IMG/VR virus record: IMGVR_UViG_3300013372_003870
Coordinates: 1-38,937 of that record
Reading direction: 5' to 3' (one strand)
DNA from: a virus
DNA length: 38,937 nt
Made by a program: the position numbers and the translations under genes. Below the pieces are notes generated by a model. That model was not told the DNA's origin. It saw only the letters and a list, made by a program, of their open reading frames with translations, and did no database searches. Shown here piece by piece: positions 20,675-27,810 of this stretch (positions within the stretch are counted from its first letter, which is position 1; the number at the start of each line of letters is the position of its first letter).

Positions 20675-21435
20675 TGCCTAATCTGCCGCTGTTGGGTGTT
20701 GGAAACTATTTTATTCCAAGCCAGCTTTCTGGTTTGGCTGTTTGGTTAGATGGCGATGACGCATCTACTATTTCTCTCTCTGGGTCAAACGTTACGCAAT
20801 GGGCGAATAAGGGTAATGTCTCTGGGGTAGGACATGCAACGCAAGGTGTAGGTGCGAATCAGCCCCTTTATGTGGTGTCGGCAGTTAATGGCAAGCCTGC
20901 CATTCAAGGTAGGCATGACGGGGTTAATCCAAGTAGATTGACCATCAACGACCACGCGGGACTAGATTATACCACATTCAGTATGTTTACCGTTGTACAG
21001 CGGGTTACTGATTTAGGTGCAGCGGTTGAGTTTTTTGCGGGAAAATATTCCGCGAGTGGGACTCTTCGGGAATCTAGGCAGTTTGTTAATTCGACCGACT
21101 TCCTTACATCAGGTGCCTCTACTGACGGTACGGCTGGAACATTGGTTAGTGCCGCACTAACAACAAATGCTACGCTCGTAGGTCAGCTTACATTGGTGGA
21201 AAGCGATTACAATGGCACCAATTTATCCATTCGCAAGAATAGCTCTACCACAGTTAGCGCAGCGTTGGCATCTGTTCGCAACGACACTAGCCCTTACTTC
21301 CTATTTTCCAGGGATACTAACGCAGAGCCGTTTGCCGGGTATATAGCTGAAAACTTATTCTGGAATCGCTCACTTACGAATGACGAAAGGCTCCAAGTTG
21401 GCGCGTATCTGCGGAATAAATGGGGAGTGTCGTAA
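20674..21435 (+). CDS. LamG/concanavalin-like lectin-fold protein
   Basis: A 253-residue protein. The pattern LSGLAVWLDGDDASTISLSG, VTQWANKGN, then AENLFWNRSLTNDERLQVGAYLRNKWG is typical of laminin-G/concanavalin-like jelly-roll domains in phage structural proteins; the closing R.LT..E..Q...YL..KW is diagnostic. It probably binds sugar on the capsid surface or acts as a head fiber. Overlaps on both sides show tight coupling. Confidence 0.7.
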   Translation: MPNLPLLGVGNYFIPSQLSGLAVWLDGDDASTISLSGSNVTQWANKGNVSGVGHATQGVGANQPLYVVSAVNGKPAIQGRHDGVNPSRLTINDHAGLDYTTFSMFTVVQRVTDLGAAVEFFAGKYSASGTLRESRQFVNSTDFLTSGASTDGTAGTLVSAALTTNATLVGQLTLVESDYNGTNLSIRKNSSTTVSAALASVRNDTSPYFLFSRDTNAEPFAGYIAENLFWNRSLTNDERLQVGAYLRNKWGVS

Positions 21436-21704
21436 TGTCAGAAGAAGAGTTTTTTGATCCATTGCAGCATGATTGGTGTCTGTGCTTTGAAAGGTTGGTA
21501 GACGCACAGGAAGCCCTCGCAGAGCAGACTGAACTATATCTCTCACACTTAGAGTCTATCGGACACACACGGCATAGGAACGGAGGGATTGTTCCAAATA
21601 ATGCTGAAACTGGAGAGCCTGATTACAATGCTCCTATTATCCAGATATGGGCGGAGATATATGAATCAAATGGCCTCTATTATTTCTACAAGTTTAATCA
21701 ATAA
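21435..21704 (+). CDS. 89-residue hypothetical protein
   Basis: It starts at the ATG at 21435, which overlaps the previous stop (TAATG). Acidic and aromatic: FFDPLQHDWCLCFERLVDAQ, then helical EALAEQTELYLSHLESIG. No family recognised; it lies between head structural genes. Confidence 0.55.
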   Translation: MSEEEFFDPLQHDWCLCFERLVDAQEALAEQTELYLSHLESIGHTRHRNGGIVPNNAETGEPDYNAPIIQIWAEIYESNGLYYFYKFNQ

Positions 21705-21706
21705 GC

Positions 21707-21853
21707 ATGGTGGCTGTTATTAGGATATGGGTTGCTTCGGTAATAATATGGCTACTTTCTCCGTTTGTTTTGCTCTGGCTGTTGTTTGGATTGTACTCCC
21801 TCGTATTATGGGTGCCTTATAAAATATGGGTGTTTATCACATCTATCCTGTGA
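21707..21853 (+). CDS. 48-residue hydrophobic membrane protein
   Basis: It reads MVAVIRIWVASVIIWLLSP then FVLLWLLFGLYSLVLWVPYK, with two probable membrane spans in 48 residues. It starts 3 nt after the preceding stop and overlaps the next gene by 28 nt. It could be a holin-like or accessory membrane protein; no further evidence. Confidence 0.5.
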   Translation: MVAVIRIWVASVIIWLLSPFVLLWLLFGLYSLVLWVPYKIWVFITSIL

Positions 21854-21999
21854 ATGATCTTAAGGCCCATAACCTAGATTCTGCTGATGCGGTTTGCTGG
21901 TGTGGTCCAGACGAGGATGCAGATGCATACGGTATCTATATTATTCACCACGCAATGGATGATCGTGAATCTTATCAATCCGGAAGGAAGTTGCAATAA
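21826..21999 (+). CDS. 57-residue conserved small phage protein
   Basis: It reads MGVYHIYPVNDLKAHNLDS then AVCWCGPDEDADAYGIYII and HHAMDDRESYQ. This matches a frequent small phage family (V.P..DL..H......CWC.P.......V.H...DGRE). Function unknown. It overlaps the upstream membrane gene, and its stop overlaps the next start (TAATG). Confidence 0.7.
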   Translation: MGVYHIYPVNDLKAHNLDSADAVCWCGPDEDADAYGIYIIHHAMDDRESYQSGRKLQ

Positions 22000-22541
22000 T
22001 GCGTAAAAAGAAAATGTTGGCACCTGAACTTGGTATTACGGGCATTGATCTTGTTAAAGAAGGTACAGGGCTGCGAGCATTTATTTTCCGTCTTATTGAT
22101 GGTGAGGTTGTGGGTAAGGGTTCCCCCCTTGGCCAGTGTTATCCTCTTGTTGAACAGAAAATATATGGTGAGCAACTGTGTAAGTTTCTGAATCATGATA
22201 TTAATTTTGACAAAGGTAGCTGGCAAGTAGTGTTTACCAGGCCGAAGAAGTCCTATCACAATAAGATGACCGGCCTCTTTCATGCTTGGGTTCCTGAGAT
22301 TATGGAGTGCCAGTTTCTGGATAAGGACGGGGATATTCAATTGGTTGTAGAGTTTGAGGAGGATGTCTGGGATTTGCTAGATAACTTCTCCTTCACTGAG
22401 GTATCCGGTCTTTGTACAAAAGCCTATGAACAATATAAAGAAATTGAGGCGGCGGTAGACGCCAAGCCTCACCAGAAATATTCACCAGCGAATGGCGACA
22501 AAGTGAATGATGACTCTGTTTATCCCGATGGATTGATCTAA
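21999..22541 (+). CDS. 180-residue hypothetical protein
   Basis: A soluble alpha/beta protein (GLRAFIFRLIDGEVVGKG, WQVVFTRPKKSYHNKM, WVPEIMECQFLDKDGDIQ) with a polar Pro-rich C-terminus. No motif recognised. It is embedded in the head cluster with overlapping starts and stops. Confidence 0.55.
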   Translation: MRKKKMLAPELGITGIDLVKEGTGLRAFIFRLIDGEVVGKGSPLGQCYPLVEQKIYGEQLCKFLNHDINFDKGSWQVVFTRPKKSYHNKMTGLFHAWVPEIMECQFLDKDGDIQLVVEFEEDVWDLLDNFSFTEVSGLCTKAYEQYKEIEAAVDAKPHQKYSPANGDKVNDDSVYPDGLI

Positions 22542-22542
22542 T

Positions 22543-22866
22543 ATGCCCAACATTAATTTATCAGCACAAACTGCTGCGGGTACATTCCAGGTAGCGGCTG
22601 GTTACGCTATTCGGGATATTTTCATCAATAATACAACCGCAAACGCTGTCACTGGTGGCGTTAAGTTTGGAACAACGCTGGGCGGCACAGATGTTATTAC
22701 TGCTCAGGCTGTAGGGGCAAATGGCAAGGTGCGTGTCTTAGATAGTGACCTTAGTAAATCCTTCTTTTCGACAAGCGCACATCAAACGATCTACTTTGAT
22801 GCAGTCACTGCCTGGAATAGTGCAAGCCTGAATCTGCACATCAAACTTGATCGCCTCAACACATAA
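22543..22866 (+). CDS. Small beta-rich head protein
   Basis: A 107-residue protein (INLSAQTAAGTFQVAAGYAI, then GGVKFGTTLGGTDVITAQAV, FFSTSAHQTIYFDAV). Alternating small and hydrophobic residues suggest a beta sandwich, as in decoration or fiber-base proteins. Starts 1 nt after the previous stop. Name not recognised. Confidence 0.55.
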   Translation: MPNINLSAQTAAGTFQVAAGYAIRDIFINNTTANAVTGGVKFGTTLGGTDVITAQAVGANGKVRVLDSDLSKSFFSTSAHQTIYFDAVTAWNSASLNLHIKLDRLNT

Positions 22867-22900
22867 ACACTTGTTCACCACTCACCTAAAGGAGTTATCT

Positions 22901-23125
22901 ATGCCAGGCAACGCTACTACTAAAGCCTACCTTCTAAGCCTCATGGGGCCAGCATTTTGTGGTGCCGATGATCTAGCTGACGCGCTAGCGCCACGGACTG
23001 GCACCTCTACGCCGTCTGAAAATGCAGACTTTATTGGTCAATTCTATATCAAAACGGATACCTCCAAACTTTACTTCGCAGTTACCACTGGTACGGGCGC
23101 GAGTGATTGGGTCATCCTAAACTAA
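22901..23125 (+). CDS. 74-residue structural protein
   Basis: The ATG at 22901 follows AAAGGAG; the frame is open to 22847 but that part overlaps the prior gene. The C-terminal half FIGQFYIKTDTSKLYFAVTTGTG then WVIL is a motif common in phage structural proteins, where it packs as a small beta unit (G..Y.DT.....Y.A...G...DW). It is probably a minor head or fiber component. Confidence 0.55.
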   Translation: MPGNATTKAYLLSLMGPAFCGADDLADALAPRTGTSTPSENADFIGQFYIKTDTSKLYFAVTTGTGASDWVILN

Positions 23126-23160
23126 TTCTGTTATTTCTATCAACCACTTACAGAATACTC

Positions 23161-23240
23161 GTCGCCGGAGTTTACGGGCGTTATCGGAATGACAATTTCG
23201 TTATTATTGTCCAGGTCGCCGCTGTTTCGGGCGTTGTTCG
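23161..23240 (+). repeat. Two imperfect GTCGCCG...CGGGCGTT repeats before scaffold gene
   Basis: GTCGCCG-N6/7-CGGGCGTT occurs at 23161-23182 and again at 23215-23235, 54 bp apart. Each copy can fold as a short CGCC/GGCG hairpin. The 142-nt leader of the scaffold/capsid genes carries nothing else I recognise. It may be an RNA regulatory element or a protein-binding site. Confidence 0.45.
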
Positions 23241-23267
23241 TTTTCCCTCACGTTAGAAGGTATCTAT

Positions 23268-24410
23268 ATGACTGACACTACTACATCTGTTGATAATCAG
23301 GATGCTGAGAATCTTGCAATCCAAGCTGGTGAAAACGACTCTATTGAGTCTGCTGAACCTACTGAGAAGGAAGAAAAATCTTTTGATGATCTTCTGGGGC
23401 TTTCCCATGAAGAGCTTGGTAAACTTCTCTTAGATGGTACATCTCCAGTGACTGAGGGAGATGCTCCTTCATTGGAAGAGGATAAAAAAGGCCAGCATTC
23501 CAATCATATTCCTCCACAACGGTTGAATCAGGAGATTTCCAAACGGAAAACCGTAGAACAGGAAGCGGCTGAACGTATCGCAGCACTAGAGGCTGAGAAT
23601 GTAAGGTTGCGAGAGGAAGCTGCGTATCGGGCTGGTAAAGTGGACGCCTTGCAAACCAAGGCAGATGCCGCTCCAGATATTGATCCTGAGCTTGTTATTC
23701 AACAGAATCTGCAAACGCTTGAAGCAAACTACGATCAGGCGGTTACAGCACTCGCGGAAAAGTTTGATAATGGAGAATTGAGCGCAAAGGAATGGAGAGA
23801 AGAAGAAAGTAAGTTGCAGAAGGCAAAGAGTCGCCTGCAAGGTGATTTTTTGAATAAACTTGATGAAGTGCGTTCTCAAAAGAATGCTGTGCCGGTAGAG
23901 TCTCTCTGGGAAAATGCTGGTAAGGATTCTAGCTTTATTGAGTTTGCTAATCGTTTGGTTGCTGATAACCCTTGGGTTTCCAAACTTCCAAATGACTTGG
24001 CTTCTGACCTTAATAATAAGGCTGTGGAATACCTGGAAACAAAGGGTATTACCCTATCTTCCTCCCCTACTTATCGTGAAATCCTTCAATATCGCGCTGA
24101 TGTTTCTGCTGCTGTAGTAGAGGTTGGTAAATCGTGGAAACTGGATAAGGCGTTCTCTGAGGAACGCGCTGCTCCCGCAACAACGTCTCCTAACCCTAAC
24201 GCGGTTGATCCCGTTAAGCTCCAATCCAAATTGGATATTATTAACAAAGGACAACCACCCTCCCCAACGCTTGCAGGTGTTTCATTACCTACTAGTGCTA
24301 TTGCGGGGCTTCCAAAAGACATTGATTTCAACGACCTTGAAAAGATGACTCCGGAACTCCTTGAACAGCTACTAGCAAGGGAAGAAGCCTCGGCGCGTGT
24401 TGTGGCATAA
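23268..24410 (+). CDS. Capsid scaffolding protein
   Basis: A 380-residue, strongly acidic protein directly before the capsid gene. The N-terminus is disordered and acidic (EPTEKEEKSFDDLLGLSHEE). A coiled coil lies at about 82-125 (ISKRKTVEQEAAERIAALEA). The C-terminus has FNDLEKMTPELLEQLLAREE. This is the usual layout of phage scaffolds, which template the procapsid and leave before packaging. No protease domain seen. Position plus composition support the call. Confidence 0.8.
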   Translation: MTDTTTSVDNQDAENLAIQAGENDSIESAEPTEKEEKSFDDLLGLSHEELGKLLLDGTSPVTEGDAPSLEEDKKGQHSNHIPPQRLNQEISKRKTVEQEAAERIAALEAENVRLREEAAYRAGKVDALQTKADAAPDIDPELVIQQNLQTLEANYDQAVTALAEKFDNGELSAKEWREEESKLQKAKSRLQGDFLNKLDEVRSQKNAVPVESLWENAGKDSSFIEFANRLVADNPWVSKLPNDLASDLNNKAVEYLETKGITLSSSPTYREILQYRADVSAAVVEVGKSWKLDKAFSEERAAPATTSPNPNAVDPVKLQSKLDIINKGQPPSPTLAGVSLPTSAIAGLPKDIDFNDLEKMTPELLEQLLAREEASARVVA

Positions 24411-24411
24411 A

Positions 24412-24434
24412 CTATGCCTGTAGGTATGGCATAG
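24412..24434 (+). promoter_or_regulatory. Hairpin between scaffold and capsid genes
   Basis: CTATGCC (24412-24418) pairs with GGCATAG (24428-24434) around a 9-nt loop, right after the scaffold stop. There is no U-tract, so it may mark mRNA processing or stability that raises capsid over scaffold output. Confidence 0.4.
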
Positions 24435-24463
24435 GTATCAACTTCACATAAGGATGTTTTACT

Positions 24464-25594
24464 ATGGCTAATACCAATTTTGCAGCACTCACTCCGATGC
24501 AGAAAAAGGTTCATTCTGCTATCGTTATGCAGGCTGGACGTGACCAAAGTTTCTTCATGGGCCAAAACGGCTTTATGGGGAAGGGTCTTTCTGATAGCAC
24601 GAAACCTATTCACTACGTCAATGAGCTAACCGATACTGAGCGTGGCGCGAAGTGTCAGATGCCTCTTGTGCTTGATCTCCAAGGGGATGGTGTGGTTGAC
24701 GATGATGATCTGGAAGGTAATGAGGAAGCTCTTGTTGCTGATTACCTGGAGATTCAATTGTCCCAGCTTCGCCATGCCGTGAAGAACCAAGGGAAGATGT
24801 CTGACCAGAAAACGGTTATCCGCTTCCGCGCTCAAGCCAAAGATAAGCTTGCCTTCTGGCAGGCTGAGAAGGTGGATGAAATCCTATTCTTGATGGCGTC
24901 TGGTGTAGCATTTACTAAAACCCTGAAAGGCGCAACCCGTAGCACTAGCTCGCGCTTCTCGGCACTAGCCTTTGCTGGTGATGTGTCTGCACCTAGCTCT
25001 GGTCGTGTGTTGTATGCTGGTACAGCAACAAGCACTGCTACGTTGGCGGCAACCGATAAGATGACATGGAATCTCCTTGTTAAATCTAAGGCTCTTGCGG
25101 TTTACAAAAAGCTGAAGCCTATCAAGATTAGTGGCACCCCTTCCTTTGTGGTGGTCATGAGTCCTTTCCAAGCGCGGGATTTGAAGCTTGATAATGACTA
25201 TAAAACAGTCATGGCACAGGCGGATGCTCGCGGTAAGGACAATGCACTGTTTACTGGTGCATTTAAAACCATTGATGGGCTTTACCTGTATGAGCACAAC
25301 AAAACCTACAATACCCTGGGCGCGGATAGCGGTTCTAAGTATGGTGCCTCTGGTACGGTTGATGGCGCTCAAGCCCTGTTGATGGGTGCTCAAGCCCTTG
25401 GTTGGGCGCGTGTAGGCGACCCTGAATGGGGTGAGTCTGACAATACGAACTATGGCAATCGCCAGGGTATTTCGTATGGCATGATGGTTGGTGCAATTAA
25501 ATCCAAATTCAAGTCGCTTGAAGATTTGTCTGCTGGAGCGCCTACCTCGCAAGACTTCTCTATCATTTCCATTTATACCGCTGCTGCTCAATAA
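24464..25594 (+). CDS. Major capsid protein, N4-gp56 family
   Basis: A 376-residue protein. The pattern SAIVMQAGRDQSFFMGQNGFMGKG, VNELTDTERGAKCQMPLVLDLQ and GDGVVDDDDLEGNEEAL fits the N4-gp56/DUF4043 capsid family (a HK97-type fold). It has LVVMSPFQARDLK-like segments further on and an alanine-rich end. AAGGATG precedes the ATG. The terminator behind it fits its high expression. Confidence 0.85.
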   Translation: MANTNFAALTPMQKKVHSAIVMQAGRDQSFFMGQNGFMGKGLSDSTKPIHYVNELTDTERGAKCQMPLVLDLQGDGVVDDDDLEGNEEALVADYLEIQLSQLRHAVKNQGKMSDQKTVIRFRAQAKDKLAFWQAEKVDEILFLMASGVAFTKTLKGATRSTSSRFSALAFAGDVSAPSSGRVLYAGTATSTATLAATDKMTWNLLVKSKALAVYKKLKPIKISGTPSFVVVMSPFQARDLKLDNDYKTVMAQADARGKDNALFTGAFKTIDGLYLYEHNKTYNTLGADSGSKYGASGTVDGAQALLMGAQALGWARVGDPEWGESDNTNYGNRQGISYGMMVGAIKSKFKSLEDLSAGAPTSQDFSIISIYTAAAQ

Positions 25595-25603
25595 CGAATG
25601 GTT

Positions 25604-25632
25604 GGGGGAGGGAAACCTCCCCCTGCTATTTT
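25604..25632 (+). terminator. Intrinsic terminator after capsid gene
   Basis: GGGGGAGG (25604-25611), GAAA tetraloop, CCTCCCCC (25616-25623), then TGCTATTTTAG. Stable 8-bp stem with a moderate U-tract 10 nt after the capsid stop; likely partial, since late genes continue. Confidence 0.75.
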
Positions 25633-25660
25633 AGCTTCATTATATACCTAGGAGATTACC

Positions 25661-26515
25661 ATGAAGGAATTTAATCTACAGCTTATTGAACTCTCTACTG
25701 GTCGTGCATTGCACCCCACGGGGAAGTTTGTTGTTACGTCTAATGGCTCGCCTATTGCGTTGGCAACGTATGATGCAAATGACGCGCTCAATACCGTTCC
25801 ATTGTCTATTGTTGGTGGTAAGGTGTATTTCCGTACTGTTGAAACAGTGAATTCGGTAGATATTTTTGGCTACACCGATACTGGATATGCCGTGAATGTT
25901 ACTGGTGTAAAAGCTGGTGAGGTTCAGAATATCTATGTTGATACTGCCAATATGCGGCAAACCTTCTTCCACCCCATTAACTTCTCTACCTCCAATACCT
26001 ATGGAGACGCCCGTACTATCAGTGCATCGGCTGAGAACCTGACTGGCATGTACTTGCCTAATGGTGTGCTTGTTCGCGCAGAAGGGACTGGTGTGCACGT
26101 TACTACGGCTGAGTCCGGTAAAACTATTGATGTTGGGCTTGATGGTAGTGGTAGTGGTATAGATGATGCTGATGGATTTTTGGACGGGATTACCCTCGCT
26201 TCTACTGGGTATAAAGCTGCAAACATCGGCTACACCATTGGTACAAACAACGTTTGGTTGGATCTAACTGGCGGTGATTCAGAGTGGACCTCTGGCGCAT
26301 TGTTCCATCCGTCTGGTACTAAACATGCGAAAGCGGAAGGAACGGACGCCGCTGCTGCTGATGGCAATGGTATCTACATTTATGCTTCACATGCATCTGT
26401 AAATAGTGGTGCAAACACCAGCCAACTTAGCTACACTTTTGCTGGAACTCCTACGGCTGTGAAGGGTTATCTTCGCATTACATGGGATATTCCTACCGTA
26501 CCTACCTACGCTTAG
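25661..26515 (+). CDS. Minor structural/decoration protein
   Basis: A 284-residue beta-rich protein (FNLQLIELSTGRALHPTGKF, VGGKVYFRTVETVNSVDIFG, ITLASTGYKAANIGY) with low charge and many Ser, Thr and Gly. AGGAGA lies before the ATG. Placed just after the capsid gene and flanked by two terminators, it is probably an abundant head decoration or vertex protein. No family recognised with confidence. Confidence 0.55.
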   Translation: MKEFNLQLIELSTGRALHPTGKFVVTSNGSPIALATYDANDALNTVPLSIVGGKVYFRTVETVNSVDIFGYTDTGYAVNVTGVKAGEVQNIYVDTANMRQTFFHPINFSTSNTYGDARTISASAENLTGMYLPNGVLVRAEGTGVHVTTAESGKTIDVGLDGSGSGIDDADGFLDGITLASTGYKAANIGYTIGTNNVWLDLTGGDSEWTSGALFHPSGTKHAKAEGTDAAAADGNGIYIYASHASVNSGANTSQLSYTFAGTPTAVKGYLRITWDIPTVPTYA

Positions 26516-26531
26516 TAGATAGCCTTCAACC

Positions 26532-26570
26532 CCCTCCCTTGGGCTTGTACGGGGCGCAAGGGAGGGTTTT
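26532..26570 (+). terminator. Intrinsic terminator
   Basis: CCCTCCCTTG (26532-26541) pairs perfectly with CAAGGGAGGG (26557-26566), followed by TTTT. It ends the transcript of the decoration-like gene. Confidence 0.8.
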
Positions 26571-26584
26571 ACAAAGGATGTTTT

Positions 26585-27118
26585 ATGCAAGCAACAGAAT
26601 CGCTTAATTCAAAACCCGCTCCTCTTCCCCGTCATCTCGCCCGCCCTGTAGCTGTGGTTGATACCAGTGTTATGTACAAGGTATATGACAAGCTCGCTAC
26701 TAATGGCGCTCGCACACATGAACTCATGGATAAACTAGGAAACACCAGGCAGTTTGTTTTTAACTCGAATGAGACGCCTGTTGATGTTCCTATGCCTTTT
26801 GCTCTTCGCCTTATTGGTAATGACGGGTTTGCTGTACTGAATGAGCGCGGTATGGAAATGTATCTGGATTATAATGAAGACAGTGAGGAAAATCAGGGGA
26901 TTCGCCTCGCTCTTGACCAAGTGGTTGCTACGTTCCATGAGCTTTCGCTGGATGCTCTTATGAATCGTGCAAAGGCGCTTGGTAAGATTTTCCGTAAAGC
27001 TGATGGCAAGGATGCTATTATTTCTTTTCTTATGGAGAATAAGAACACACAACAACAGCCTCCTGAGATGGTTGATGGTGGTGACATTATGTTAGAAGAA
27101 GAGGATGAATTTATCTAA
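26585..27118 (+). CDS. 177-residue hypothetical head/tail-junction protein
   Basis: It begins MQATESLNSKPAPLPRHLA and contains VYDKLATNGARTHELMDKLG and VPMPFALRLIGNDGFAVLN, with an acidic C-terminus (DIMLEEEDEF). AAAGGATG precedes the ATG, and its stop overlaps the start of the gp4-like gene (TAATG). No family recognised. Confidence 0.55.
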   Translation: MQATESLNSKPAPLPRHLARPVAVVDTSVMYKVYDKLATNGARTHELMDKLGNTRQFVFNSNETPVDVPMPFALRLIGNDGFAVLNERGMEMYLDYNEDSEENQGIRLALDQVVATFHELSLDALMNRAKALGKIFRKADGKDAIISFLMENKNTQQQPPEMVDGGDIMLEEEDEFI

Positions 27119-27810
27119 TGTCCAGGCTATTAACTTCCGCACAACTTGCTGAACATTCCTTGCGCCAGATAGGCGTGTATTCTGTTTACGATACTGGTGC
27201 GGATGATTCTAGCCTTAGTGTTGCTTTAGAGCGCCTTGATCTGTTGGTTGCAGAAATGGTTGGCTCTAATAAGTTTTGGTGGTTTGTACCATCCCAACAA
27301 AGGGTGTCGTTAAATGCCGGTGTTGTTACTTATAATCTCAACGGTCTATTAACGACGCCCCTTCAATTCATTCAGCATGTTTTTCTCCTGCGTGACGGTA
27401 AAGAGACTGAATTAACCCAGGAAAGACGCTCTTTTGCTGATGAACACACGATTGACGTGCTAGAGGGTGGTCCCCCTACATCTGTGTATATTGAGCGCAA
27501 TGATTCCCCTTTAATCACGGTATTGCCTGCACCACTTGCTGGCGATCAATTGTTAATTACGGGGCAACAGTATGCGGAAAACCTCACGCAATCAAATGGC
27601 GGTATAGCACACGGGTTTCCTGCCGCTTGGCAGAGGGCTATTATTCTGCAACTCTCTGCGGATCTTGGTAGTGGGCCTATTACCCGTCTTCCTGACAATG
27701 AGTTAATTATGCTTAAGCAGGATGCGGGCGCTGCATTCATTGCTTTAGAGCGGTTTAATAACCGTGAAAATGTTAGAGAACCTAGAAAAACTATTCCAAG
27801 GGATTTTTAG
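27118..27810 (+). CDS. Head-tail connector, P22 gp4-like
   Basis: A 230-residue protein. The N-terminal helices (AEHSLRQIGVYSVYDTGADD, LERLDLLVAEMV) and the RxP-type segments are like the P22 gp4/tail-accessory family, which binds under the portal and closes the head. It sits upstream of the fiber genes, as expected. Sequence similarity by eye is only moderate. Confidence 0.65.
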   Translation: MSRLLTSAQLAEHSLRQIGVYSVYDTGADDSSLSVALERLDLLVAEMVGSNKFWWFVPSQQRVSLNAGVVTYNLNGLLTTPLQFIQHVFLLRDGKETELTQERRSFADEHTIDVLEGGPPTSVYIERNDSPLITVLPAPLAGDQLLITGQQYAENLTQSNGGIAHGFPAAWQRAIILQLSADLGSGPITRLPDNELIMLKQDAGAAFIALERFNNRENVREPRKTIPRDF

